DNA of 64,000 nucleotides, taken from assembly GCA_000711775.1 (NCBI GenBank), contig ARYC01000264.1, positions 82,356 to 146,355 on the forward strand, in the 5' to 3' direction. The DNA comes from Oxytricha trifallax (lineage: Eukaryota > Ciliophora > Spirotrichea > Sporadotrichida > Oxytrichidae). The number at the start of each line of letters is the position of its first letter. The stretch's first letter is position 1. Shown here in pieces: positions 1 through 11,935 of this stretch. The translations under genes were made by a program, and so were the position numbers. The notes beneath the pieces are model-generated. The model was not told where the DNA came from. It saw only the letters and a list, made by a program, of their open reading frames with translations, and did no database searches.

Positions 1-2
1 GC

Positions 3-458
3 AAACGACAAGAGCATTGTAACAATTGTCTGTTTAATTGTGAAAACTGCAGCAAAGCAATATGTTTAAGCTGTAAACGGTAATGCTTTAAGTGTTAAAA
101 ATCTGTGTGCTCAAAGACTTGCAGTACACTTTCATGTTAAAATTGTAAGACTGTACTATGTGTGCATGATGAATCTAGAGTTAAGAAAGTGCCATGTGTA
201 AAGTGTAACAAAGAGTACTGCTCATACTGTGTATAGTTGAAGAATATTCAGAAGTGTCAAAATTGCGAGGGATATTTTGGAATGTGCAATGACTGCAGTG
301 TAGTTCACAAAGAAGGAATATAAAATTCCTTTTATGAATGCTAGGTTTGCATGAAGAAGTTGTGTTTAAACTGTAAACTTGACTATAAAGTTTGTAATGA
401 CTGTGGACCAGAATAAAACAAAGTAAATAAAAGTCATTAACATCAGCATGATCATTGA
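3..458 (+). CDS. Cys-rich zinc-binding protein, C-terminal part (5' truncated by window)
   Basis: With TAA/TAG read as Gln, the frame from base 3 stays open to TGA at 456-458. It encodes about 150 residues dominated by CxxC pairs spaced like tandem treble-clef or B-box-type zinc sites (for example CNNC, CENC, CKRQC, CQNC, CVKC, CNDC), ending in a His-rich tail. No catalytic domain is visible. It is probably a zinc-binding scaffold or E3-like protein, but the N-terminus lies outside the window, so the family cannot be fixed. The TBE transposon family also carries a zinc-finger ORF, but no TBE terminus is visible nearby, so I prefer a host gene. Confidence 0.6.
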
Positions 459-564
459 TTAAATTTTTTATTCCTTATTTTATTTAAAATAAACAATATT
501 ATTCATCATAAAATTGATAAAAAGCTTAAATTAATAAGATTAAAATGAAAAGATTATTATTGAC

Positions 565-1023
565 CTCTCAATTCTTAGCAACATCCCATATTTTTTCATA
601 AAAAACTTCAAATTAATTAAGTAATTTTTAATGTTCTTTACTAAACTTTCCCTCTAGATATTTAGAATGAGTGTGAGGAAAAGTACAAAGTTAAAATGCC
701 ATACATCAGATATCACAAATTCTTAGATTAACCTTGGGAGGAAGTCATGAAGTTAAAACTTTAAAATTTGTGTAATTACATAGATCACAAACAAACAATT
801 CATCATGATAAAGAATTTCTCCATTACTGTATATAAAAAATAGACTAATCGACTAAAATTGATTCATAAGATAAATCTTCAATATAAGACACTGATAATA
901 AAGATCAACATAAATGCAAAAACGGATTTAACAAGTTGAATTTCATTGAGAAATTTCAAAGAAGGAAAATTATAATGCTGAAATACGAATAATTCTGGGA
1001 AAATTAAATGAATGGATAATGAT
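565..1023 (+). CDS. Open frame of uncertain status, possibly an upstream part of the next gene
   Basis: This is about 150 codons without TGA, using TAA/TAG as Gln, ending at a TGA near 1021. The composition (Trp, Pro, His, acidic stretches, for example a DQPWEEVMKL segment) looks more like coding than the flanking AT-rich DNA. No convincing ATG is seen near the 5' end and I recognise no domain. It could be an upstream exon or macronuclear-destined segment of the SERAC1-like gene that follows, or a separate small gene. Confidence 0.3.
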
Positions 1024-1079
1024 TAAGATTATTTTATAAAATCATGAAGAATGAATGATCTAGCCTTTTGTGCTTATGA

Positions 1080-2871
1080 TGGGCATTTTATATTATAATA
1101 ACTTTAAATTTCGTTCATAGTTTTTTAATAATTAATTTGGGGAAATTTCTTTATTTAAATGCACTAAAATATGATTTACTTAATATTATTAGTTAAAAAT
1201 AAGTTAATTTCCAATTTGATTTATTTATAAATATAGTTGAACATATTGATCAAATAAATGCTTTATTAAATGCTGCAATATACAATAATTAGTTAAGAAG
1301 TGATTTAATTTAAAGAACAGGTTTTTGGGAAATTATTTCAGATTGTTAGTAAACTTTTAAATTAAATTCCTAATTTTATATGAATATAAACTATTTTAGC
1401 TTTGTAAAAAATCTGATATCAAAGTAAACTCTGATTTATATTTACTCAGGGAAAAATTAGCAAGGCTACTTTCAATTGCTTCTCTATAAAGTAAGTAATA
1501 TCTTATAGCTAATAATATAGTGAGTGAAGAAGAATTTATGAGAAGCTGGGATGGTTTCAAAACGTATAAAAGCGATCTTATCGAATTCTTATAAAATCTA
1601 TCAATTGATAATATTGTGCAAACATGCTCATAATTACACATTGTATAATAAAATCTATTAATTGTTCTTTGGCAATATTACATTGACTAAGATTTATGCT
1701 GAAAAACTACTCTATAATTTATCCCAAAAAGACGCTTCTTTGCCTGTATATGGTGATTCTTTACTTCCAATAACTTCTAATTGTTATGATGCCTCTAAAT
1801 CTCAGAACATAGATTTTGACATTGTTTTTGTGTAAGGGTAAGACTCTCACCCTCTAAGAACTTGGTGGATGAGTAGGAAGCATGACAAATTATGGCCTAA
1901 ATAATTGTTAGAAGAGGAATATAAACCCCAAAACCCTCGAATGATTTTAGTAAGATATGAATCAAAGAGACTAGAAAATGAGCATCTGCTGTTTAATATA
2001 CCTGATTTGGAGTTTGAAAATCTGGCTCAACATATCTATGAGTAAGAACAATTGATTTTTATAAGGAAAGTAACTAACGTTATTTCTATAGAGATCTAAA
2101 GAAGGCAGGTGTGGGAAAGAGACCATTCATATTTGTTTCATATTCAATGGGTGGAGTAGTCACCAGACAAATCATACTTTAGCATCCAGAGATATCTTAA
2201 AACCTAAAAGGTGTATAATTTATTGGATCACCTCTGGTTAAGTCTGATTTGAGGGAATAAATTAATGATGATATGAAGGGATTGATTCCTATTTGCAATC
2301 ATTATATGCAAAATTATTGCTTTAAGTATCAAATGAATGAGTTTACTTAAATTAAAATATGCTTGATGCCATACATAATCTCGAATACATTAGTCATTTT
2401 TTAAAAGACGGATTGTAATTATTGCTTTACTTATTAAATAATTTTAGTCCCCTCTCTAAAATGACTCAAGTGATTGATAAACCATAAATACTTATTAAAT
2501 TTCAAAATATTTTTTATTTAAGTTTTAATTCAGAGAATTTCGACAAGCTAAATGAAAGATTTCTGTAAATTTAATATATTATTCCTAACCTTTTTATTGC
2601 TAGAGCTCTGAACATCCCCTATAAAATTCTTATAGAAGAGAAAAAGACTTTATTGCGATTGATTGGCAAAGATTACTTTTATGTACCATTTGATTGCGGA
2701 GTCATTGAACCACATAAATAAAATACTTTCAGATTAATGCATGGGAAATCACATGGAGATGTATAGTAGGCTATTGATAAGCAAGATTAAACATTCATAG
2801 AAACTAAGCAATTTATCGATTAATGCATAGGCTTAAATAGATAAAAAGAAGAAACTAAGATGGAATTGTGA
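1080..2871 (+). CDS. SERAC1-like alpha/beta-hydrolase (lipase family)
   Basis: The core resembles SERAC1/PGAP1-type serine hydrolases: an HG-like oxyanion strand (IVFVQG) with an RTWW segment, then a nucleophile elbow SYSMGG followed by VVTRQI, then a C-terminal part with a late His region (LMHGKSHGD). The upstream segment is helical and hydrophobic. The frame is restored by removing an IES with TTAG pointers (1345-1395) and short introns at 1643-1691 (GTATAA...AAG), 2042-2091 (GTAAGA...TAG) and probably 2415-2531 (GTAATT...CAG). It ends at TGA 2869-2871. SERAC1 proteins act in phosphatidylglycerol remodelling at mitochondria/ER contacts; the role here is inferred only from family resemblance. 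The 5' end is uncertain because the frame opens without an obvious ATG. Confidence 0.72.
1345..1395. other. IES, 51 bp, TTAG pointer
   Basis: TTAG occurs at 1345-1348 and 1396-1399 in the same codon phase. Deleting one copy plus the DNA between joins two open frames of the SERAC1-like gene. A GT...AG intron reading here does not keep the frame. Confidence 0.5.
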
Positions 2872-3063
2872 CTAATAAAATTGTTATATTTTAAAAATAA
2901 ATTTTAGAGATTGCAGAAGTGGCATCATTAAATTTATATAAATAGAAATAATTGAATAAATTAAATATAGTTAATGAACGAGGACATAATGGAAGACGAT
3001 CAGAGTGTTTAATACAGAGCCTACAATAAATGAAAAAAATTATTTATATCTTACTTTTTGCAA

Positions 3064-4169
3064 ATGAAATTATAACTTCTTAGCCCAAGCAACAGTTCTC
3101 CAGTACAAGACTATGGAGCAGTGAGAGAGCCGACTGAGCCCAGTGAAGATGGCTCACAATCCCAAATGGGAGAATCTGTACTTTTCGGTGATTTGTAAAA
3201 CTAAAACAACTAAGAGCGTATTCACGAAATGTAGAAGAGTCTGAGACAGCGCATTATTGCAATTTCAACTTTTCTACTCTTCCTTTTTTCAGTGACTCTC
3301 CTCGTTAATAAAGTGGGCATTAATTATGTGGATTAGTTGAACTCCTCTACAGAGAGTGATGGACTTTGTGGAATTGAAATAAATATGTGGTTCATTGGAT
3401 ATACAACTATCGTCGCAATTAAGTTATTGCTTACTGTTGGCAGATACTATTTCTTTAGGAGAGACAGAAAGGAGCACTTAGCTGTATTTTTTACTGATTT
3501 AATTGTAATGAACATATTAATGACAGCTATCTTTCTCAAAGCAAACATTATGTATTTTTCTGAAAAGAACCTATGCTGGTATACTAATCAGCATATATTT
3601 TAAAGTTTTATAATAACCTTGTGTCAATTAATATTTCTGAATGACCAAATCACAAGGTCCTTCTACATGATTTTCTGTGGTTTAATATTTCTAGGCTACC
3701 TCCAATTTGTTTGGTGTATTTTGCTTTCATTTTTCTTGCCCTTAACTGGTTTTCTAATACACCAAATTGTTGAACAGAGTTTGAATCGTAATAACCAAAA
3801 CGGAGATGGAAACTTGTTTGAGAGCAATCTATTAGGTGGTTTAATGCAAGTACCTTTACCAATTCCTGAAATACTCAGTTCACTGAGTCGAACAAAGTTT
3901 AACTCCAATAAATTTGGTCAATTGCAGACTCAGTGTGCAATTTGCTGGGCTGATTTTAATAAAAATGAAGTAGTGACACCTCTGTTATGCGATGAAAGAC
4001 ATCTATATCACACTAGTTGTATTGAATCATGGATTAAAAAAGGACATAATATCACCCAAATCTATGCTATTTTATAATAAAATTGCATCAATTTTACACT
4101 CAATATTATATTTTACATAATACTTGCCCATTATGTCGGAAATAAATAGCAAACATAGGAGGATTTTGA
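3064..4169 (+). CDS. Membrane-anchored RING-H2 E3 ubiquitin ligase
   Basis: From ATG 3064 a short Ser/Gln-rich cytosolic segment precedes several hydrophobic stretches (about residues 60-82, 105-125, 135-160 and 190-240), a loop, and then a RING-H2 finger: CAIC...CDERHLYHTSCIESW...CPLCRK. The finger is only complete after removal of an IES (4044-4114); the macronuclear protein then ends GGF before TGA 4167-4169. Layout (multi-TM plus C-terminal RING-H2) matches the large ciliate class of membrane E3 ligases. An upstream ATG near 2974 runs into an in-frame TGA, so 3064 was chosen as start. Confidence 0.82.
4044..4114. other. IES, 71 bp, ACATAAT pointer, splitting the RING finger
   Basis: ACATAAT is present at 4044-4050 and 4115-4121. 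Joining through it turns GHN-then-readthrough into GHNTCPLCRK, which supplies the last two zinc-ligand cysteines. The IES is AT-rich and carries no gene. Confidence 0.88.
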
Positions 4170-4371
4170 TTTATTTTACAAATGTATAAAGAGAACAAAA
4201 TTATATTATTCTAGTGAAATTTTAAAAATAACAAGGAAGTTTTTTGTATTTTGGAGTAAATTAACTTTTAATTCCTAATTATTAATTCATTCTACACAAT
4301 CAATATCAAGTAGACTTTGTCAATATACTTTTATCTTTTCTCCATTTGGTTTGGTATCTTATATTATTTAC

Positions 4372-4961
4372 TCACTCGTCCTTGTTTTTCTCTTTATAAG
4401 CTTGATATCTATTGTATTTATCAATCCAATAGCTCATTCCAAATAAAAATCTATAAAAAATATTAATTATACAAAATAATTAATTTACGCTTGTGCTAAA
4501 AGTGTGCTTATTCCTAAGTACATGTCTCTTTCATTTTTATGCTAAATTTTCTGCCATTCTAAAAATTATGCATCACCAGTACTCACATTTTATGGTGGGT
4601 TTATATTCTCTTTGTATAATGTGTAAGTTTCTATATAAATATTATAAGCTTTTCATTGAGGATTTGATTGTTTATTAGTGTTTTATAAAATAAACGTGTT
4701 TCATTCGAATGCAGAAAGTTGAATTTACTTACCTTTGAAAAATACAGCCAGTAAAATAGTGATAATAGTGAATGAAACTGCAATAACCTTTTTCTTAGCA
4801 AAAAATGCAGCTACTTCATTAGTCTTGTAACTCAGATTCATTAAACAGCATATGAGAATGACGAGATAATAGTAAATTGCTTTTTATATTGTAAAATTCT
4901 GGCAGAAATCTGTCAAATATTCAAGTATCATTTTTGATTTTATAATTAATGATGCAATCAT
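4372..4961 (-). CDS. Small two-TM membrane protein, about 100 aa
   Basis: Read on the - strand from ATG at 4961. It has two hydrophobic segments (YYYLVILICCLMNLSY and VIAVSFTIITILLAVFF) separated by a charged loop, then a short basic/acidic tail ending KNKDE before TGA at 4372-4374. An intron of about 278 nt (4451-4728, GTAAAT...ATAG) restores the frame; it is far longer than the other introns here and may hide an IES. No family recognised. Confidence 0.55.
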
Positions 4962-5035
4962 TTAATTTTACAAATAAGTCATAGATTAGATTTGATTGTT
5001 GCATCATGATTTAGAGTAATTAAATGTAAATTTAA

Positions 5036-6956
5036 TCAAACGAATTTGTATTCAAGTTTTTGATTGGGTATTAAGTAAGCAGGTACGTCTGCAATTGTGC
5101 TTTTAAGTTTATATGAACCTGGTCCTGGGACTTCTACCTTTTACTTGAAATTTGGTCTCTAGGAACTTGATCCAAAACCATACTTAATGTTAAATTAATT
5201 AAATATATAGCGTAAATTTAAATAGTAAAATGTTTAGGTGAGTCTCTGAACGAGCTCGTTTAAAACCTCATTGATTTTGAGAAATTTAAATGCATTTAGA
5301 AACTACTTTAATATATTTTTTATTTATAGCGTTAAAATTTATTTGACTTTTTTATTTTATTTCTTTAATGTTTAATAAGGATTCAAGCAAAAATTAGACA
5401 TTTACTTTTGCTTATAAATAATCAATGAAAATAGTAATTTCTTAGTTTTGAAATATTTCCTCTAATTTTGTAAATCAATACTGAATATTAAAAACAAAAG
5501 TTCTTATGTTCAATTTCATTTAAAGGTATTTTTTTAAACTGATCAAATTGCTAATAAATTAAATTAAATGCTCTTATTTTTATCGATAAAGAGTTTTTAG
5601 GTCTATTGCGTCAGGTTAGAAATATAATCCAGGCCCTGGTACATTATTCTTTCTTTCCATAGATTCTCTCTTAGCCCTGCTTACGCTATAAACCCCTGTT
5701 TATTTTCTAACTACTTCAAACTTTGGATTGTAATTATCTGGGCTTGGCTATTCTTTAGCATTCTTCTCCAAGATTGAATTATTAAGCTTTGCTCCCATTA
5801 TATACTTAGGTCCTTCCCCAACCTTTGTAGGTGTTTAGTAATTACCTGGTCCTGGCATTTCAAAGGTCCTGTTTAAGAAACTTCTATTACCATAACCAAA
5901 ACCTGTAGATGGCGAATTTCTTCTTGTATTTTCGTACTTTGGATGGTAACCATTAGGAGGGGGCAATTCATGAATAAACTTATCCTTCAAGTAGAAGTTA
6001 TCTCTAGTGCTAGTTCCTATTCTATATTTTGGAGAGGATTTAATAACTGGCATTATTTCAGGTGCATATTATCCTGGACCAGGCTTCATATTATGCTCTT
6101 TTGTTGTTAAATCATGAGTAAACCTGTAACTTAAAGTCTTTTTATGACCTTCGTTACCGATTATGCTTTTAAATTCATATTGCCCAGGGCCTGGAGCACC
6201 AATAAAATCTCCTTTTATATTCTTAACGCTATTCTAAGAAGTCGTAGCTCTTCTGTCAGAGGTTCCGAACCCATATTTAGGTGAAGAATTTCTAGACATC
6301 AAAGAACTATTTGTAGGTTAATAAGCTCCAGGTCCAGGAACTAATATCTAGGTTTTATTCATATTTGTAAAATCCATTGATGATTTATCTAAACTAGCAC
6401 CAATTCTGGAAAAATTTAAGAACTTTTAAGTTTCATATGCACCTGGTCCTGGCAATTATTTAACATGTTTTATATGAGGATCAAGTGAATTTTTAAGACC
6501 AAAAGAGAAACTGAAATTAGCTTGTTTTTACACAGAAGGAGTATAAGCTCCAGGCCCAGGTATAATTTTCTAAAATTTACTAGTTTCCACTTCAATTCTT
6601 GGACTTAAAGAAATTTTAGGCCCTTCATTTATCTATTGATGTTTAAGCATAGCAATTAAATTACTTTAGATGGAAGGTTATAAGCAGTCGGTCCTGGAAT
6701 TGCTAATCTAACTTTATTTTCAGTACCTGGCTCTACTCTTTTCATTGTTCCTAATCTATGAGTATTTTCATCAAAATGTTTAAAATACTTACCCCCAAGA
6801 AGGCGTTCTTCTCTTAGTTACAATAAGTGGTGCGTACTAACCTGGTCCAGGTATTTTCTCCACTTCCTTAATCATAGTTTAGTTAACTAATAAATATGAG
6901 ATGAATAAAAATAGCATACATCTTTGACTTGAGCCAAATCCAAAAGCAGCAGACAT
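5036..6956 (-). CDS. STPGR / ODF3-like (shippo) ciliary microtubule protein
   Basis: Read on the - strand from ATG 6956 (MSAAFGFGSS). About ten copies of the sperm-tail PG-rich repeat are visible as PGPGxY motifs spaced 30-45 residues apart, with typical inter-repeat elements such as PKYGFG and TDR-like segments. Short introns with GT...AG borders (for example GTAAGT...ATAG around 6750-6793, and a 38-nt one near 6645-6682) restore the frame. The last repeat and C-terminus (5036-5185) are separated from the rest by about 400 bp of non-coding DNA. Family members bind axonemal microtubule doublets in cilia and flagella; localisation here is inferred. Confidence 0.85.
5190..5600. other. Non-coding insert in the STPGR gene, probable IES
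   Basis: About 400 bp of AT-rich DNA without coding signature interrupts the gene between a PGPGLYF repeat and the terminal PGPGSY repeat. TTAATTTAA occurs on both sides but would not give the needed frame, so I cannot assign the pointer; an adjacent intron may complicate the junction. Confidence 0.45.
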
Positions 6957-7074
6957 TAAATTTAAAGGATATAAATAAAATTAGGAAATCTATTAATTTT
7001 TAATTAAGTTAATTGATTAAAATAAATAAGTTCAATCATTAGTTTAGGTACCTTATACTAATTAAGTCTTTTGA

Positions 7075-10000
7075 TCAATCCTTCTTGAATGTCAATCCAG
7101 AGAACAATCCCTCTGTCTTCTTCTCTCCAGTTCTTTTGCCAACCTTTTTACCATGTGATACAACTCCCTCGAAACTCTTAACAGCTTTATCCTTGTATCT
7201 TTTGTTGAGCATCTTGGGATTGAGTTAGATGTAAGCGAATGGCTCATATTTACCTGCTTTCAAGACATCACCCTTACCCTTAGATGATTAATAGGTATTA
7301 CCAGAGTATTTCACGAAATGACCATCGTCTTCACCCTTCTTTTGTCTCTTGTTCTTTAATAGAGCTGCCTGTTGTTTGGACTGTTTGTTATCTTTCACTG
7401 AATCAGTTTACAAATCTAATGGTAAAAACACATTAAACTCTCTCTAATTTTTGTTGAGTTGGTTTTGATGATTTCTTGTTTAAGCCCTACATGCGTTTCT
7501 TAAGAGCATCGGTGTCTTCGTCGCTGCTACTATCCTCTTACATTTCAACATCTTAACCAATCTGCATTCTCGTTCTCTTAAGTTGCTACTTTTATAGCTT
7601 GCTCTTTTGTTCTTCTTCCTCAAGATCCTAAATCATGAATTTACCGGTCTCCTACATAATGTAGATATCGTGATTCTTATCATCTCCTTCGAGTGTTGCT
7701 AAGCTCATGTGTTGCTTAGAGTTGATATTTTTAGTCATTGCTTTCTCTCTGAGTTTAATGAAGGGGTTCTCTACGAAGTGAGATTCAAACTGCTCCTCAT
7801 CAGCGTCTATCATTTTTGTAATTCTTTCTTTATTGTTTTTCAATTATTCTACCTTTGGCAGTTTGGTCAGTTATAAATACAAGTATGAATTTAAGTGGGT
7901 CTAATTTGAAATTTACTCAAATAACTATACATTTGTTTCTTTTCCTTGGCTAGTCTACTCACAACTGGGATGTCATCAACTCTGGGGATATCTTGCTCGT
8001 CAGTCATTAACATGTCTGCTCCCTTTTCTTCTTCATCATTATCACTCTCTGAATCACTATCATCTTCACTGTCACTATCGTTTCCTTCTGATGCTTGAGA
8101 ATACTTTTCACTGTGCTCACCATCATCCTCTTCATAACCCTGTTCATCCTCTGAACTATCTGATCCATCTTTCATATCAACATCTCCACCTGCTGTTGGG
8201 GCTTCTTCTTTCTTTTCTTTGCCAATAAGAGCTAAGAGTCTTATTTTCTTAGACTTATTAAGGCGCTTTCTTCTATCTCTTTCGATATAAGCAATTAGCT
8301 TTTAATGAGTTTCAGGTGTGATGGACTTTACATATGAGAGACCCATTTTCTTAATGAATTTGCTTAAAATCTTCTTAATAAGCATGTTATGTTTGTTAAA
8401 CAACTTTTTGTCACTCTGGATTCCAAAGATACCTTAGAACATAGATTCACAAAGCTCACCCTTCAATTAGTCAACATTTAGGAAAGATACGACTGTCTTG
8501 ATGTATTTTAGGACTGATCTGTGCAATTCATTGCCTGAGGTGTGATCTCTCATAAATAGAGTGATAATTTTAGTCACCTTTCTTAGGAAATCTTAGAAAG
8601 TAGGGTCCTCAAATCTGATTGAATTCACATTCTTATCCTTGTTTTGATAGTTAAGTTTCAAAAGTAGGAGTAAAACTCTAATAGTAGCACTCTGAGTTGA
8701 GACTTTAGCGCCTGCAAAACCAACTAGAAGCATCTAGAACAACTAAGGCAAAGCTTTCATGTACATAATCAATTCGAAGATGCTTTTGAAAATGTCTTCT
8801 GCTTATCTCTTAATCTTTTTATTGGTGTTACTGAAAGCAGTAATTAATTCCACAATCATAAGTTTAAGCAATTCTCCAATCTATTGTAAGTTGCTCTAAT
8901 CATCTTTGTATTTGTGTAATTATTGAATGTACGATTTTATAAGGAAGAGTCTTTACTTAGAAGCTTAACCTTAAAGCAGCGGATTAAGCTCTTACTGTAT
9001 TTAGAAAAGCTCAGCGATATTTTCAAGTTCATATTTCTCAATGATTTTAGCAAGAAGTTTATAAGCAAACTTTTGGGATGACTGATTATCAATAAAAACT
9101 TTGAGGCCTTTCATTAATGCTAAATAGTTTTCTTTCTTGAGCTTTACTTTTTCCATCATTGCAAGTAAGACTTCTAAGTTGCTTAACAGTTTCTCTGAGG
9201 TAATTGAATGAGTATTGAATTGCAAAACTAGGTTTGCGAAGCCAGTCAAGAACAAATTGGAAAGTTTAACACTCATCGCAATAGAGGAGAAATCCTATAG
9301 AGTGGCTAAGATCTGTTGTTTCTCTTAGGGTGGTAGATTTGTTTCTGCACTTTATGAAGTGTAGAGGTTTGATAGTCCTTCGATGTAATCCAAACTAATT
9401 CTCTTCAAACCTGTTCTTGTCTTCTTGATTTCCTCAGAGACTACAGATGTGTTCCTGCAGTGATTAATCAGAGTTGAAAATGACTTAAGAGCTACGATTC
9501 TCAATCCATATATATTTTGGTTGATCATTGGCTCTAAATAAGGAATAATAGTGGCGAATGCAGAACTTAATTAAGGACTGTTGTATTGGCAGAAATAAGG
9601 TATTAATAACTTTAAATGTTATACACATTTTAAATATTTATAGCAACTCCCATATTTGAATCATAATAGTCTCGTACTTCTTGGCTTTAATTTCAAAACC
9701 TCCTTGTTATTATTTGAATTACTTAATCATTTTATCAATTGCATTTAGCATTGGAAGGAAATAAGAAATGAAGAAAGCTAAATCTCCGTTTTTTAGATGG
9801 GCTGGAATGATCTGAATTATATATGATCTACTGTCTTTTGCAAATGTTAAACTGTTCATATCAATATTAACTACTTGAATTGGAAGAGCTTGGAAAAACT
9901 TTTCTGCTCCAACAACTTCTAAGAAAGCACCAATTGAAATATATTTGAGTTTAAACAGTTTAAACCTTACAAAATCTAATTAAATGCAATCTTTCCAACT

Positions 10001-11701
10001 GTTGTAACTATCTCTTTTAGGGTTAATTAGTGCAACAACATTCAACAAGTCAGCAGACTCCGGAATAACGTCACCAACCTACTTAATGAAAGTTTTCATG
10101 AGTTTTAGGCAGTTATCTAGGGCGTCTTCAAATCTAGAAGTGAGCAAGTATCTGATGAATATAATGACTTTATCTGCTTAAGAGAGACCTTAATTTTTTC
10201 CGTTGCTACCTCCTCTCATCATGCTAGTCATTTAATCATTGAGTGATAAGGCATCTAAGTTAAGGATTTCTGCTGTCAAATTGCTGCTTATGCCATCTTG
10301 ACCTTGTTGTTGGAAATGCTCCTTTTTTAAACTCTAAGTTAGGATGATAAGTTTTTATTATAAAACAACTTTTTTAGATAAATGATTCTAAGAGCGGTGA
10401 ATGCTGCATTTCTAATTCCCTAGCCTGTGTTTATGAAATACTCACAAAAGATGCTAAAGCATGCTGATACATACTTGAGAATATCATTAGGTCTCGCTCC
10501 TCTTGTGGTTGAGTAGTTAACCATAACTTGTGAAGTACATTAAATGTATGAGACTACTCTCATTTCTTCTTGCTCATAGAGTCCTTTATTCATTTGGAAT
10601 CTCCCTGTTGAAAGGAGACTCAAAACTTCCTAGTTATCAAGTAAAGAACGAAGAATCTATTCAACATGTTCAGGGTTGCTGGTAAATCTACGAGATGCAT
10701 AAAAGACTTCAAGAGTTAAATAGGCATGTGTCTTTATAATATTATTAAAAATCAATGAAATAATTAGATTTCTTATAAGGCTGAGTCTTCTAAGGATGTT
10801 AATCTCATAATTTTAGTATCAATATCACAGCATTAGCTTAATGGCATGATTTATAGTGCCGCTGCTAAGAAATTCAAGAGTAAAATAGTCTTTTGAGAAG
10901 CTTGACCTCCCTTTTGTTAGAATTATTGATTAAAGACCTATGTCACAAAGTTCTAGAATGCAGACATTGGCTTCACAAGCTTCTCAATCTTCTTGTTTTG
11001 GAATAAAATGCAGAGAGACTTTTATGCTTGTTTTTGCACTTTTTCTCCTCTTCTATCAATTAAAGAACTCATTAAAAGGAGATAAGCTTTGTCAGTTTCC
11101 TCATCATTTCCATTCCATTATTATTCAGTCTTAGAATGCAATAAGAACTAGAGAGCTAAACAATTATCAAATCTTTTGTAGACATTTATTTCTTAAAAAA
11201 TGTTTTATCAATCCATACTTAGCTATTGATTGTGATTCAGTGTTGTTGCTCAGCATATGATTAGAGATGATGTCAAAAATGATCTAATGCTGATTCTAAA
11301 TGACTGCAATGTCCAACATAGAAATAATAGCTGAGAAGCAGTATGCAATTGCTTCCTAAGTTATCTAATCGTTGCTGCTAATATTTGATGTTTTGTACAT
11401 TTATGCTATGCTAGCAAAGTATGCAGTTGCTGAGAAGTCATTCACACTGTCCTATTAAAAATTTTAAGACATCTTCTTTGGTTGTGATAATAGTGTATAT
11501 TAATCTATCATCTGATATGACTTACCTTAAGAACTGAGGTGACTGCACTCATGATATCAAATGCCTTGATATAGAGAGTCTTCTGTCTTCTTCTGAGAGC
11601 ATCGAATTTCTTAAGAACTTTTGGGAGAACTCTATAAGGATATAAACTTCTTCAATTTCTTACGGTTTTTCAGGCTTTGGTCTTCTGATGTATTTTTCCA
11701 T
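7075..11701 (-). CDS. RRP12: RRP12-like HEAT-repeat protein (pre-ribosome processing/export)
   Basis: Starts MEKYIRRPKP at 11701 and ends FKKD before TGA 7075-7077. Family hallmarks: the helical N-terminal region with KVLKKFDALRRRQKTLYIKA, the central AYLTLEVFYASRRF motif, long HEAT-like helices, an acidic Asp/Glu/Ser tract (about 7900-8170), and a C-terminus close to that of known RRP12 proteins (YAYIQLNPKMLNKRYKDK...GKKVGKR). RRP12 acts in 40S/60S precursor maturation and nuclear export. Several tiny introns (for example GTAAGA...ATAG in the first exon and one of about 28 nt near 11170) and a 40 bp IES at 9601 interrupt the frame. Confidence 0.9.
9601..9640. other. IES, 40 bp, TA pointer, in RRP12
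   Basis: TA at 9601-9602 and 9641-9642. Deletion joins WELL to PYFCQYNSP on the - strand, which matches the WELLPxFC pattern of RRP12 proteins. No GT...AG borders are present, so an intron does not explain it. Confidence 0.7.
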
Positions 11702-11935
11702 TCTAAATAGTTAATTAAGTAAACTCATAAACAATCAATAATTTCAGGTATTATAATACGTTAATTCAACTGTATACTTAAGTTTACCTTGGTATTATTA
11801 AATAATAATAAGTATTGATAGGTAAACAGTTTAATAAAAATAAAACTAAATAATACTTATCAAAATATTCTCTATTCATTATGGGGCTTTCTTTATATTT
11901 TAGGATTAAAGAGTAAATTCAAATTAAAATAAAAT

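Noticed and set aside
1396..1641. - strand ORF of 81 codons
   Set aside because: It is antisense to the SERAC1-like gene, whose + frame is helical, domain-consistent and continues through introns.
7891..8175. Acidic - strand ORF as an independent gene
   Set aside because: It is the acidic region of RRP12, in frame with HEAT repeats before and the conserved C-terminus after.
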